Both the position numbers and the translations under genes were made by a program. The notes under the pieces are model-generated. The model made no database searches and was not told where the DNA came from. It saw nothing but the letters and a program-made list of their open reading frames with translations. Positions 1 to 13,300 of a DNA stretch of 64,000 nucleotides are shown in pieces. Numbering within the stretch: the first letter of the stretch is position 1; every line of letters begins with the position of its first letter. Origin of the DNA: Polytrichum commune (taxonomy: Eukaryota > Streptophyta > Polytrichopsida > Polytrichales > Polytrichaceae); the NCBI GenBank assembly GCA_950295325.1, contig OX485807.1, forward strand, positions 45,746,796 through 45,810,795. Direction: 5' to 3'.

Positions 1-1674
1 CCTCCCAAAGCAATAACCCAAGAACATTGGAGGCGAGAAAAAGCAGGCTATGGAATATATAACCCTTTCAAAAATCGCAAAATCGCAAAAAGACTACCAG
101 GGCTCCAAAATATTCTACGAGCAGAACTCATGGCTATACATCACACCCTCCGCCTTCCCACCACCACATATCGAAATGAACCAGCACACATATTCACAGA
201 TTGTCTCAATGTTTTATACCTCATAAACACACAAACAAAACACCCAACATTACATAATAGCCACCCAGACAAAAAATCCTTGAATCCATAATTAAAATGT
301 GCAATCCCGCACACAACCCACCACACTCCATAAAGTGAAGGCCCACACGAACATAAGCGGCAACGAACAAGCAGACAAACTAGCCAAAAGAGGACGTTAA
401 CTAATCCATAGGGATGCCATAGCAACATACGAACATGCCCACCCCACACCATACTACCTCCAAAAAGATTGGTGGCAATACAATTCAATGCAAGACACAC
501 CAGATAAAGGCCCTATTCGACACCTTGGCAAATATATCCTCAAATATGACAAAAAGCACAATCTAACAATTATAGCAACCCAAACACACCAACCACACAA
601 ATGGCTCGACAACAAAGACATCGATAAAACATTATCAAATGACTTTTGGAACAACCTAGCTATCACAGACAAACAAAAAACATGCCTAGTAAATTTAGAA
701 CCGGACAATATATGGGACATGCCCGAAACAACTCTTCTTCGGTAGAAACGCATACCCATCCCATACATGTCCAATTTGTAACTCACCCGAAGCAGATACA
801 TGGCTACATGTACTCCTTAAATGCAAACAACAACACATTCATGCACTCATCACAAATAGACATAACAAAGCAGTATGGGAAATCCGTAAACTCCTCGTCT
901 CAAATAAAATAACCAGACATTATATACTTATGAATGCAGGCATATACAACAACTCCCCACAAGAAAACATAGTACCCACATGGCTACTCCCATGCACATG
1001 TGACACCCAAAGATGTCAATGTAATGCGAGGCTCAAACCCGACATCCTATGTGTCATTGGCCACCCATATAATTCCCCGCCCCCGGAACCACCCACACTA
1101 GAAATCACTATACAATTTATAGAGTTTACATACTGTAATGACAGGTTCTCTACCGAAACAAGAGAAAGAAAAATCACAAAATATCAACCACTCATTAACA
1201 ACCTCATTGCAAGAGGCTGGAATGCAACTCCATTCATAGTATTAGCAGTAGGTGCCAGAGCCACAACTCACATTGATTCCCCTCGATGAACGCACTAGAA
1301 ACAAAACTTAAACTTCCTACATCACAAATTAGGAACACATTCAAACAAATCAACATAATCGCCATACAATATGCACACTCAATTCTTATCCACAAAAGAA
1401 GGATTGAAAACAAGCAACCTATCAATAATCTACAAAACCATACTCAATCCTAAGGACCCAACACACCCCCCAAACCCCACGCCACCGGTTAAACTGGTAA
1501 AAAAATCAATAGTTATTACAAACATAGTGTCTACTCCCTGAAAAGGGTGAAGTAGTATCACACCCAAAGCCATTACCCTGGGGTATGGCTAAGGATGTCC
1601 TACGAACATACATTCTATTCACTCCGGCCCCCCAAAGGGGGCTGGAGTTCTTCTTCTTCTTCTTCTTCTTCTTC
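1..1674 (+). mobile_element. Decayed 3' part of a LINE (non-LTR retrotransposon) with RNase H domain
   Basis: The window opens inside the second protein of a LINE. Frame 1 (13-291) encodes an RNase H core with the block ILRAELMAIHHTL (active-site Glu) and IFTDCLNVLYL (active-site Asp). Frame 2 (341-397) gives AHTNISGNEQADKLAKRG, the last RNase H motif. Frame 2 continues past a TAA at 398 to about 745. Frame 0 then carries TCPICNSPEADTWLHVLLKC (768 on), a C-x2-C-x-H-x-C zinc knuckle usual near LINE C-termini, up to a stop near 1290. Coding-like sequence resumes from 1286 in frame 2 to about 1450. At least three frameshifts and two stops mean it is dead. The remaining 200 bp look like a 3' UTR ending in a TTC microsatellite. 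The upstream reverse transcriptase lies outside the window. The class is well supported; the exact clade is not. Confidence 0.82.
1648..1674 (+). repeat. (TTC)n microsatellite
   Basis: About nine TTC units in a row follow the sequence GGGGGCTGGAG. Its position right after the LINE 3' region suggests that it is the element's simple-repeat tail rather than an independent microsatellite. That is inference. Confidence 0.8.
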
Positions 1675-2100
1675 ATCACTTTTGCTCAAACCTATGTAGG
1701 GTACTTAACCATGCTTGCGCCCCATGGTGTGGGGGTTTTGGGTAAGGCATCCATGTGAGCACCATGAAGTACAAGGTTTGAACCATGGATCATGTGATCG
1801 AGCCCGCTATCATAACATTGCTTAGGAGCCCATATTCGTTTTGTGGGACCCCCGGAACATGAATGAATTATTCAAAATTAATAGAGTGAGATGCCGGCAT
1901 GTCCATCAACTCATATTGAATCTAGGAAAGGGCCAAGGGCAAGCTACTACCATCTATCTACACTCTTGAAAAGTCAATATTGGCATAGCCATGCCATGCT
2001 AAGCTTTAGTAAGCCCTAGGTCATTGCCTAGGCAGGGTAGGTGTACAACTAGGTTGTTTTTAGGTGCTAGGGTGTACACCTAGATGGGCCGAGCTGCACA

Positions 2101-2430
2101 TTCTCCAATGAATAAAATTGATTGTAAAGTCAATTTAGCCAAAAGGCTAATGAGAGCCAACCTTGCTACCCTCCCACTCATGTCGGACCACTATGGCAAT
2201 ACCTCCCAACCACGTCTTAGAGCAAATAATATATCTATGACACATGGATTGTTTCAAGCTACACTTTCTCCAATGGATGAAATCGATTGTAAAGTCAATT
2301 TAGCCAAAAGGCTAATGAGAGCCAACCTTGCTACCCTCCCACTCATGTCGGACCACTATGGCAATACCTCCCAACCACATCTCAAAGCCAATGATTTTTC
2401 TATGACGCATGGATTGTTTCAATGTGTATT
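2101..2430 (+). repeat. Tandem duplication, 165-bp unit, two copies
   Basis: Unit one starts at 2101 with TTCTCCAATG and unit two at 2266 with the same ten bases. The units stay nearly identical over most of their length (shared blocks include TTGTAAAGTCAATTTAGCC and CTCATGTCGGACCACTATGG). The period is a multiple of three, so a 121-codon frame (2084-2449) stays open through both copies. No known protein is recognised and I do not call a gene. Unit two ends directly against the transposon at 2432. Confidence 0.85.
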
Positions 2431-2431
2431 A

Positions 2432-2952
2432 GGGCCACTTTACGCCTAGAAGCCGGGCCAATTGGTTGTGTAAGAGGCTTGATATCCTCACTTGTGATTG
2501 GCCAAAAGGCTAAAATTGGCCCCAACCCCTTTACACTAAGGCCGGGCCGATTTAGTAGTATGAAATTTTTAATTAAAAAATGCATGGTTTGAAATGGCCC
2601 AAGCTCGTTAAATGGATGCACCCAAGATGAAGGGCCAATTCTTGGCCTCGGGGCCAATATCAAATTATTATTTTTAAATAAGATATGATTTTTTCAATGA
2701 ACCAGATCCGTTGAATTATGTAGAAATTTGAACAACTTTATGCTAGATTATGCTAAATCCGTTGGATTATGCTAGATTTATTGAATCGGCCTAGCTTCTT
2801 GGCCCTAAGGCCTTTACATATGGGAAAATTGGCCCCCATTTTAATCTTATTGTAATTTGTAGTTGAGGTTGGCCTCCAACCCAAAAGGGGCTGAAATTTC
2901 ATGCAATCAGCCTCAAGGGGAATTGGCCCGGCCTCTAGGTGTAAAGTGACCC
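2432..2952 (+). mobile_element. PIF/Harbinger-type MITE, family A, copy 1
   Basis: A 521-bp element with terminal inverted repeats of about 30 bp. The left end is GGGCCACTTTACGCCTAGAA; the right end, reversed, is GGGTCACTTTACACCTAGAG. It is flanked by the 3-bp duplication TTA (2429-2431 and 2953-2955). TTA/TAA duplications with G-rich termini are the mark of PIF/Harbinger elements. A third, internal copy of the terminal motif lies near 2531. No transposase is present, so it is non-autonomous. A second copy in the opposite orientation lies at 43080-43610. Confidence 0.85.
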
Positions 2953-4478
2953 TTAGTTTAGGCAAACCTACCCAAAGAAGGCGGATAGGTGGGAGACACA
3001 CTATGCAACACACCGGGTGACTTTTTGGAAAACGTACCTCAACTAACAAGGCAACTACTATGTCAAACATCCCCCAAAATCTTATTCGTTAGATATTACA
3101 ATGACATAAAATATCATATGAGGGGCCATTCACAATGAGGGTACTACTTTTGGCCGTCTAACGGAAAACGGACTTTTTTGGATAACTTCACATGCTTGGT
3201 ATGCTTACATTTGTATTGTGAAGCATATTTTGGATCATACCTGCATTTCATACTCCATATCGAGTACATTGACAAAATTAATTTAGAAGGAATAGGGTCA
3301 TCTAAGATATCCTTTTGATTCCTTAAAGGACATTCAGGACCGCTGTCTTCATTGTTCACCTTAGGATCAAGGAATGAAAAGGACAACAAGAATCAATCGA
3401 AACGATCCCAAATTGTTTCCTCACAATCATCGTTCAAGTGTGTACCAATAGAACCAATTATGTATTGAATAGCAATTGCCCAACTTTACATGTGGCACCA
3501 AACATGTCCAAATATACATATACTCACGGCCACACGTAAAAGGAACGTCTAGTATTAGAATTGGACAAAAAAATTTATATGAATGGACACATGACACTTT
3601 TACCAAGGTACCAAGATACATAATAGGAAATAATTGACCACCAATGCACACCTAAATAGCAAAAAAATGCCACTGATGTGGCCTAGGGTTTAGGGTTTAG
3701 GGTGATTATTAAATAATAATAAAAATCTTTCTTGATAAAGCTTATGAACTATCTACTTGTTTATGTAAAATTTATTGATCAAATAATAGTAAATCATGAT
3801 AAAAACCAAGATCAATGCGACAAAGTCCTTAAGTCCTGTGTCCCGAAAGTAGTACCCTGATCGTGAATGGCCCCATGACATTGAATACAATATTTAGTGT
3901 AACTTGCAAACCCATTATAAATAAAGTTATGCTTGCATACATACCATATAACATTAGCCATATGGTCAGTTTCCCTCACCCTTGAATAAAGCAATTATAT
4001 TGTATGGACCGCATGGATAAAGTAGTAATGTTTGGTTCCAATACATACACTCAAGTTGACACTTAGCATTTGAGTGGAGTTATGTTCCTGGCACTATTCA
4101 TATGCAACATTATTTATCTTGGCACATTGACATGCTATTCATGCAAAACCGTTCACTGAAATACCGGCACTATTCACAATATTCTAATTATTCACAACAT
4201 CACCATACACTATTCATGTTGATGTCAATCTCTTCTTATAATTAAGGTTCTTATCAGTATGGTAAGACGGTGGAGGCCCATATTGGATGCTAAATATGAA
4301 AAATCAAACTCATTCATATGGTTGAGTAATGTTACAGCCATACAACCATACATTATTTTGAAGAGATTTGTGCTCGCAATATTACATACTCATATACCTA
4401 TGCATCAAGAAATTTATAAATTGTCATACTTGTCAGTAGTTGTCATGGTATATAGCTTCTAGAAGTGACAACACTTTA
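2953..4478. other. Intergenic, no gene seen
   Basis: AT-rich sequence with short chance reading frames only. It contains a short telomere-like run (3684-3702) and otherwise nothing I can assign. Confidence 0.6.
3684..3702 (+). repeat. Short interstitial telomere-like repeat (TTTAGGG)
   Basis: Reads TAGGGTTTAGGGTTTAGGG, nearly three units of the plant telomere repeat. It is too short to say more than that the motif is present; such runs also occur in plant promoters. Confidence 0.7.
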
Positions 4479-4934
4479 GGTCTCTTCACACACGAGCCAA
4501 GAGCCGTGACCATGAGATTGTGAGCCCAAGAGAAAGAGTCCAAAGGCCGTCCCAACACACCTCCAAAATCATGTAGTGTGGTCACGGACCCTCAAGTGTA
4601 GTGTGAAGCCATATGTGGCCAGGCCCTCAACCAAATGCTATTTCAATGAAATTCTATCATGTGGGTCCTTCGGAATGCCTTGGTATCCCGGTTTTGTGTT
4701 AGGCCTACCTCCAAGAGGTGATTTTAAAAAAATAATCCAAGTGACCATGAAACATGATCCATTCAATGCCATGTAGAAATCCATGTAGACTTTACATCCA
4801 TCTTGCATTCACATACTCCGTTGGTCCCTCAAGCGTAGTGTGAAGCAAACTTGGACCGGCTCTACCTTTTCCACCAATGAGAGTGCTTGAAGTGTAATGG
4901 TCACGGGCTCTCAGTCTCATGTGCGAAGTGGCCC
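4479..4934 (+). mobile_element. PIF/Harbinger-type MITE, family B, copy 1
   Basis: The left end, GGTCTCTTCACACACGAGCC, and the reversed right end, GGGCCACTTCGCACATGAGA, are inverted repeats that continue into a shared CCGTGACC block. TTA flanks both sides (4476-4478 and 4935-4937). It is 456 bp long with no transposase. The interior shares phrases such as AACTTGGACCG with 5395-5510 and 37570-37690, so fragments of this family are scattered in the window. A fuller copy lies at 47566-48165. Confidence 0.8.
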
Positions 4935-7900
4935 TTATGTTTCAGCGGGTAAAGGGTTGTTGATGATGTGGCAAGCTCCCAGTATGCTTACTGCTCCCCA
5001 AAGAATGCTGTGTGAGACCAAGAAAAATTCCTTAATTCAAGGACCAAGAGCCGGGACCACGAACATACAAATGCCTTTGAAAATTATCCAAAGACCGTAC
5101 TGTGGGGAGTAGAAATCCAGTTTCATAACTGACGGGTACACATTGAAAGTGGATCATTTTGAGGGACCACAATATATTTTATAGGCAATTTAAAATCATA
5201 GCGAGTCTTGGACCCCATCATGACAATGCATTGTTTGTAGGAGCCAATGACAATCGATTGTTGGTCACGGCTTCTAGTTTTGCATCATACCCCATCTCTT
5301 TTTATGAGCCTAACGTAATATATAATATAAGATGAAACATTATCCACTTTGTATCATGTAACACGCCATGTACATTTTTTATTCATTCAAATTCTTTGGT
5401 CTCCAAAGCCTGGTGTAAAGTGAACTTGGACCGTCTCCAACTTCTCGACCAATCACATAATTTGTATATCATGGGTCAAGGGTCCTCAAGAGTGTAAAGC
5501 ATCCCCCAGCTTGCCTATCAAACAAGGAAAAGTCGTATTAGAATATGAAGTCATGATTCCAATATTTTGATTAGTTTACCATACAAAATTCGGGTTCACA
5601 GTTCCTTGTAATATTGCATCCAAGCTACAATACATGTGTACGGTCTTGAAATTGCGGGTACTTCAAATTTCACAAACAATGTCGATCATTGGATTGCATT
5701 TGGAAATGTTCATATGCTTAGCAATTGCAAACATGAAGATTGTCATTTCAATTTTCAAAATTAGAGTTGGTTGTATTATAATTTAAAGTCTTCAACATTT
5801 GTTTGATTGATTTGCTTGAGATAGACTTGCGTGTCCATGTCTTTAATATAATGTAAAAAAAAAATCAAAAATGGTGAATGACCACTACCAGTGCACTAGA
5901 CTAGGGATAGAATGATTATTGTGTGAACCCAAAATGGCTAATTATAACAGTGGTGGCCTAAAAAAAGATGTAATGATTGGTTGGATAGGTGTCCTTTCAC
6001 ATCACTGCGATCACCTTTTGGTGTCATTGAGTTGATCGGCTTGTGTGCGTTCATATGCAAAGTATGATTTTTTGATGCTCAGATTAGGAAGACCTTAATA
6101 TACAAATAGGGAGTTTGACTTACTTGCCCTGTTGGGAAAATGGAACTAATTATTTATAGGGAATGAAATCACGAAACAACTTTGCATTCTTCTTCATGTC
6201 CTCTACTCCAACTCCGGAAAATATTGCACAAATTTTGAGCCATTCTTTTTGGCTCATTTAGCTTAGTTTCGTCATTTTCCATATATCTACCTTATCCATT
6301 CTCAACCGTAAGCTTTGGCATATACCACTCAAATATAGGTATCCGGTTAAGAAGTTTGACCTCATTAAGCACACATACCTCCATAATGCTATAAACTAGT
6401 TATCAATGTTTATTTTGGAAGGTCATGCATGGATTCTAGTGTGGATTTCACTCTCCCTTGTGATAAGAGCTACAAGTGTTTTTGACAACCCCCCTCTTAT
6501 TCAAGGGCACCGTCTTCTTCATATTATTTTTGATACAAAATGTATCATGAACTAGGATGGGAATAGGCCTAACTCCCGAGACACATGTAACTGAAATGGA
6601 GGATTTTTTTGAGCGGTCCGAGACCAAAGAAGCTTCAAAATTTAGCGAAGGAGCTTGCATTGCTATACGAGTCCAACCATTCATTCATGCCTTAACCCTT
6701 AAAGGACACGGGTCTCATACACGGCCATCTACACAATTTACACATGCGTCATCAAGTTCATAATAAATCGTGTATTACATATTTATGAGTTTGAATTCTT
6801 ATTATACACTTGTGTCAAGAGTAAAATAAAAAATTATGATCATATTTTTCATTCATGATCAAAATACAATGTGTGTATTTGCATCCAAGGACACATATGT
6901 TACGTATTTGAGCTTAAATCATCAATAGTATGAAGATACTCAACCAACTCAAATAGTTGGTTTACCAATGGTGTTGGTTGGCCCATGGGTACTTTCAGGG
7001 TCTGTAATTGTTGTGTTGGATGAATGAGATGACTATCTTTTCATGTGAACTTCATGTGAAGACCTAGAAGTTCACTTCTACTATTCACTACGATGAATAT
7101 GCAAAAATCATATTGAAAATTGGACTTCCCTTTATTTACATTTGGTTATTGGAAGTGCATGTAAGTCGATTTCTTAATTGGATACATAAGTCCTCCTAAT
7201 TGTATTCATTATTGAGTGTGGAGTAGTTATTGATATTTGAAAACGTATTCCAATCTCGTTTAAACACGTGTATTTATGATGTTTGCTCTTTGATCTTCAC
7301 CAAACCACATACCAATCAGATCTAGGGACCCAATCAAGAAAACAAGCAACTAAAGACATTCACCTTATGTAGTTGTGTCACAAACGTAACAAGTTCATTA
7401 AATGAATAATTTGCGTTGTCACCATTTGAACATGATGTTGTAACACTTATGTAGCACTTTCTAAATATGAAGAATCATTGTTATTTGTATGAAACACAAA
7501 TGTAGCCATTAAATCTCTCGTAAGTGACGTATTAGCAAATATCAAATGTTGTTATATATGCTCACAAAAGGGTCTTGGGGGTAGACGTAAATTTAATAAG
7601 GGTTTTTAACTCTCTACCTATGAGAGCCCAAAAGGCCCGAATTTGGGACTCTTTATGCACAATTTTTTGTATTTCAGCTGCACAAATTACTTCATAAGTT
7701 GATTGTGTGAAAAGTGTACTTATGCGAAAATAACTCATTTGTAAGTGCATCATGATTTATAGGGTATTCAACCAAGTGTAAGCATTCATTTCAACCTAGA
7801 AAATTCAAAGCCGTTTCAACTATCAATATGTCGTCTTTTGAAGTAATCTAACATATATTAATTGTCCCCTAAGTGGTCCAATTTGCACAACAACAAGGTT

Positions 7901-8640
7901 AGTGGGGGCAGGGGATAACGCACATGTACGTGTATAATGAATCCCACCTTGTTAACATCGCATCTTTTAACAATAACGTTCATAACCACGATATATACTT
8001 ACATGTATTATCGAGAAAATATATTTCTAGTATCATGATCTATTGGGTATCAAATTTCAATTTTTCTTTCAAAACCTTACTTTATTATATATGACAGGAA
8101 TGACACTTGCACAACATTGATCGAGACTCAATAACCTAAAACCACATGAAACATCCAAGTTAGTCTACCCACGCCATGCAATGTTAAGTTAGTGTTAGGA
8201 AATAACCAAGTATACAATGAGTCCACACCTAATGTTGGAGTTCCCATCAAACACTATGTGATGTGACAGTAATAATAAACAGAGTTGACAGAATACCACA
8301 TAGTGTTGGGTTTTCATCAGCTCTTATTTGTTAAATCTCAAACGTTTACTCAAAATTGAATTGTATTTTATATGTCCAAGAAACAACCAAGTAAGTCAAT
8401 GTTAACTAGATCACCAGGTGTGGACACGGAAAATGCTATATTAATAATACTAACAATGAGGTAATGTTAACATGCCATTCTCGATTGTTGATGTTACAAG
8501 TAATTATTGACATGGCCAATTGTTTGACCAAGATTAGATGTATATCCTTGCTCCGTAAACCTCCTACATGGGGGTTGACTACCAAGTCTAGGGTATGAAA
8601 GAGTCTCTAATGCGCTTATTCTTATTGGTGTATACACACA
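4935..8640. other. Intergenic, repeat-derived, no gene seen
   Basis: No credible gene. Around 5040-5510 the sequence resembles 36920-37700 at several points, for example the block GGACCGTCTCCAACTTCT present in both. This marks an older dispersed repeat related to family B. From 5,550 to 8,640 I see only AT-rich sequence and short chance frames. Confidence 0.55.
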
Positions 8641-10324
8641 GTTTAGTATTAAAGTAAAGGAATCAAAGTTACTTAATCAGTAGATTCTCCTCCAGCAATT
8701 ATGATTCCCACGTACGCCATGCCATCAATTATTACACGTTCCCCAGCAAGGAGAGCGCACCCACGCACAAGGCTCGGTGACGTCACCCGGTCTCCCCACG
8801 AGAACGCGTTCCCAGAGCATTGATTGGAGGGGCTATCAGACTTGGGAACTTGAAGAGGTTTTGGGGAACTCACCCGGGCTCACCGCGGGGGGCCCGGGCT
8901 CCACCGGGGGTTGTCTTGCTCCCGGGAACGTTCTTGACTTCGGAAGGCTTGCGCGCTCGAACAACACGAGGCGGATTACCATGTTGTGAGAATCACACTG
9001 TTTTCTTCGCGAATCTGCCGTCCTCGGAACCTCACGAGCTGCGGCCATTTGAGGTGCGTATATGGAAACTCATCTCGTGAAATTTGGTCAAGAATTGGGT
9101 CGGAAGTGAACTCTGGCGATCTTTCGGATCGCAACTTGGAGGTGTAAGTGGACAACGTCGTTGCACATCCGAGAAACCATGCCTTGAATGAAATGAGAAG
9201 TTTTTTTGGATGAATTCCGACGTCGGTTATGTTATTGCTGCTTGGCATCATTATAGCGAGATAATTCTTCGCATTGGAAACCCTAGTTTTCCCGGGGCGG
9301 TGTGGCGAGATCCGTGATGGAAATTGTATGTTGAAAATCATGTGGAAACAAATTGTTCTGGAATGTCCTTAACTTTGACCTTTTTGGAATAGCCGATTAA
9401 GAGTATAAGTATATGGCAATGGCCATATTTGAGAGTGTCTCTGAAACCTCGAGAAATGTAATTCTGCAACCCTTTGGTATGGCTGATCTTCTACGCATTG
9501 CGGAGTCATGATATCTATCTTGGAATTTTTTTGATGAGATAGACTTGATTAAGTGACGAAACTTATCCACTGTTGATGATGTTTAGAATTTGCCGCTTTT
9601 GAATCTGATATTTCTCTAATGTGTAACAAATCGGTCTTATTGTGCCACGTTACGTCTTATAAGCCGTACGGTGCTTGGAGAATTTGTGTTCTCTCTCTTC
9701 TCATAGAGTAATCATCATGGGTAATGTATGTATTTTGCTGAAATTTTGTGTGATATCCAGCTCCACTTGACGAGTTTGCAAACAGATTATTGGCTTTCTC
9801 CCCTACTCTTCATCACGACTTCAATGTGAAGCTATTAAAAGCGCCCCCCCCCCCCCCCCCAATATTTCACCTTGTGTACTTGCACAGGTTACCCAACGAT
9901 TGCCCAGTTCCCACAAGGGGATTCCCTAATTGTGAAACATATGAGCTAAACATGACCTATATATCAAGTCCTCCTTAATTGCTTCCTATGGTCTACATCG
10001 TACCTAGATGGTCTTCCGTCAGAGCTTTGCAACTTTTAGGGTTAGGGGCACACATTTTGCCCTGTCCTGTATTGGATTATGTATGGAATTCATGGACGAG
10101 AATTTCCCTAGAGTTTGACTTACCTGAATCGTGGGATGACTTTGAATCAACTGCATTGTTTACTTCACATTGGCACTCACTCAGACACATGTTGTGTAAT
10201 TCCTGTCCTGAATTTGCAGATAGCTATGGCATGGAGGATTTTGCTGGCGTGTTTGCAGTGATTGCGTGTTCACTCAGAAACCCTGAATAGGGTGTTAAAT
10301 TGATGGTAGAAAGGCCTCAGCCCA
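8641..10324 (+). promoter_or_regulatory. Probable promoter and 5' leader of the TNO1-like gene
   Basis: The base composition changes at about 8,650 from AT-rich repeat DNA to GC-richer, CpG-containing sequence (8,700-9,350) without recognisable transposons. This runs up to the start codon at 10325. It contains a palindromic bZIP-type site (8776-8787) and a poly-C run at about 9,843-9,860. Short frames, including 103 codons at 9979-10290, match nothing I know and are more likely leader sequence. Transcription start and any leader introns cannot be placed without RNA data. Confidence 0.5.
8776..8787. promoter_or_regulatory. Palindromic TGACGTCA-type bZIP site
   Basis: GGTGACGTCACC is a perfect 12-bp palindrome containing the TGACGTCA core bound by plant bZIP (TGA/CREB-like) factors. 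It lies about 1.5 kb upstream of the TNO1-like start codon at the edge of the GC-rich leader. Function is inferred from the motif only. Confidence 0.4.
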
Positions 10325-13300
10325 ATGGACAAGGGGAGGAGTAAAACAGATCTCCGAGCTGCTGGCAAAAAGCGGGTACATACTCTACCTGTCTATTTAT
10401 TAAAAAACCAATGGTGGGAGGCACTCAGAACTTTGTTGCAGTTTAGAGTCTACTGATCTCTTCTCAGACTGGAATCAAGAGTGAACAAAGCTTCTTGTTC
10501 AAACCTCCTCATGGAATAACCTGTCACATGGATCATGTGTGATCTGATCAATGACATTGTGCTCATGCATGGATCAATGCACATTCATTTTCCTGGGCGA
10601 TCTCCAGTTGGAGGAATTTCGTCAAAAGCGGCAGCAAAAGGGAGGCTCGACCAAGTCCCCCGCTACTAGTGCTCTGAAGGCTTTGACTGAAAGTGAACAG
10701 GGTTCTGGAGAGCATATGATTGAAGGAGCTCTCACAGGTGATCCTCCAAGTGATGAGCCACAAAATGTTTTACCTGAGATTAGCAATGTTGCAGAGGTTG
10801 ACACTGGATCTCAATCAGTAGCAGATAAGTCAAATGAAATCACAGTTGACCAGGAAGAAGAGCCAGAAGGTGTTAAGGGACGTGAGTCCCTTGATCCTTC
10901 CCCCTCATCACCAATTAGAAGGTTGAAGCTGGGTGGCCATCTAGCTCTTGAGACATCTGAGCAAAGCGATTCCCCATGTGATCCAGGAAGCAGCAATGGG
11001 AAACTAGAGGACGCACAAAGGGAGGCTGTCTACACAATATTGTGGGAAAACCATGGGCCAGATCATAATCAGCCCAATGAAGAATGGCAAGAGAGCACAT
11101 ATGAAGGAGGGGAAAAATTTGATGATGAGGCACTCGATCAGGGCAATTATTCCACTTTCCGTGTTGATGATGAGCATTATGTAAATGAATCAAGAGAGGG
11201 ATCCAGCATACACAGGAAATTGAGTGGTCTAGGGAAGTCTTCAGAGGACTTTCGAGATTTTGTGGTGAGTTGATTTCGGCACCCTCTTTAACTCTTCTAT
11301 AGGTTTAGTCAAAGACATGGGAAGTAACACTTTGCAGCTCATGTTGCTGTCTTTATCACAGGCCTGCAATTTCAGTTGAGATCATGACAGTTATTGCTTA
11401 AAGATGTAAAATGTGGTGTGTCAGAAGATGGCCAAGCTTTAGTGTCAATCCTCTTCCATTAAGGACCTTATGATCAGTTTACTTTGTGCGTGGTGGCAAC
11501 TGTGGTTTAGAAACCACAATCAAGACCATAACTTGCTTCTATACAATATAAGCAGTTCTCCTTATACTGAAGCATTTCTGGTCTCTATTAGTAAGTTTCT
11601 CATTTACAAGATTGGATACTTACCAGGTTACCATTTGTTCCCATCCTATATCTCATCTGCAACACCGTCAATGTTGCATTGGCTCTTTTTAGCAGGTTAC
11701 TTCCTGCTAGCATTATGTTTCTTTTGACATTGATTGATATTTGTATGATCATCTTCATATTCCATTTGAGTCAGTTTTTTGCTTCACCTTGGAACCTAAG
11801 AATGACATTCAGATTTTGTAAGGGTTTCAATTTAGGCTCCCTTGTAACAGTTTCTTCCTTTGCGTGAATCCACATATCAGGAGCCATCAATGCAGGATGC
11901 ACCTGTGCAAGATGAGCTTTCTACGCAGACAATGGCCACACAGGAAATGGCTGATGAGGTTAGAAGAGATGGTTTACCTGATCAAGCAGATGTGGAAGTT
12001 CAACCTTCTTGTGAGGACATGCCTGGGGAGAAAATAACTGATGGAAGGATTTTATCAGAAGGGGTTGAAAGTGCGGAAAGAGACACATCTCATTTAGTAG
12101 CAGCTATTGCTGTTTTGGAGGAGAGGCTTGACAGCGTCTTGAAGGAAACTGGGCGGGAGAGAGAAATTCTTTTGAATGAGATTGGTAGTCTGAAGGGACA
12201 TATTAAGGACTGTGCTGTTGAGAAAGACGAGGCATTGAGGATACATAATTCGCATATACAAGAATTGGAAGGTGCAACATTACTACTGCGGCAGGAACTG
12301 CAATCTACACTTGAAAATGCTGACAGGGAAAAGCAACAGTTTATCACAGAGTGTGAGGATTTGAAAGCTGAAGTTGGAAGAATATCTGCAGAAAGTGATG
12401 TGTTTACGAGTGATGTCAAAGGGTATGAAAAAGAACTGGAGACACTGAAAGCAGAAGCTACTCGTCTTATGGATGAGGTGAGTTTCTGCACACACTTCCT
12501 TCATTCCTGAGGAATGTATTCATGTGCAAGAGTGGTGTTATCTCTGGACTACATAACCTTAAAGTAGGAGGTGGGGAGTTTGGAGGAGGAATTGTAAAGG
12601 GTCTCGATGTGTATGTTGAAAGTTTAATCTAATCTTTAATCCTAGAAAATACTTGTAAGCAGAGTAGCCATATCTTATGGAATTTATACATCTAAAGATT
12701 TGGGAACTTGAAGACATTGTTAATATATGGTTTTTGGGCAAGAAACAGATGAAATTTATGGTGGAGGAGAAAGCTCAAGTGGTTGAAGATCTTCTGATTG
12801 CAAGGGAGCAAGCACATGGAGCCATTGAAAGGGAAGCTCTGCTAATGTCTGAGCTAAGTAGGATAAAAGAGGAGAGAGAGGAGGAGATATTCCGAGTTGG
12901 AGAGCTTCAGGAGCGGCTCCATGATATGATTGAGGAAAATATGAAGTTAGAAGTTCGTTGTAAGGAGCTTGCTGACTCAGTCAGGGATCTTGGAGTGGTC
13001 AATCAGAAGTTAGTAGATGATGTTGCAGAATCAGAACAACAACGGCAAAGATTAGAGACTGAGATGGCTACAGAGCGAGAGTCATTGAGGAACCAAGTCG
13101 TGACTATGGAAGATGAGCAGCTGAAGTTTCATGCTTTAGTTGAGAACTTGACTCATCGCCTGCAGACATACGAAGAAGAGCATAAAAGCCATGAAGCTCT
13201 AGATGCACAGGTCAAGGTGTATGAGGCAGAAAATCGGCGCTTGGAATCTGAAATTGAAAAGCTAAGTATTAACCTTCAGAGTGCTGAGGAGGAAAAGGAG

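Noticed and set aside
9979-10290. 103-codon frame just upstream of the TNO1-like start
   Set aside because: It resembles no known family, ends before the real start codon, and its composition fits leader sequence. An upstream reading frame is possible but unsupported.
11470-11867. Hydrophobic frames (85 and 62 codons) between TNO1 exons 2 and 3
   Set aside because: They lie wholly in the intron bounded by GTG/GTGAGT and CATATCAG/GAG and are T-rich intron sequence.
12090-12491. Ser/Phe-rich 133-codon frame on the - strand, and similar long - frames under the coiled-coil exons
   Set aside because: They are mirror frames of Glu/Lys/Leu-rich coiled-coil codons; the + strand frame is the coding one.
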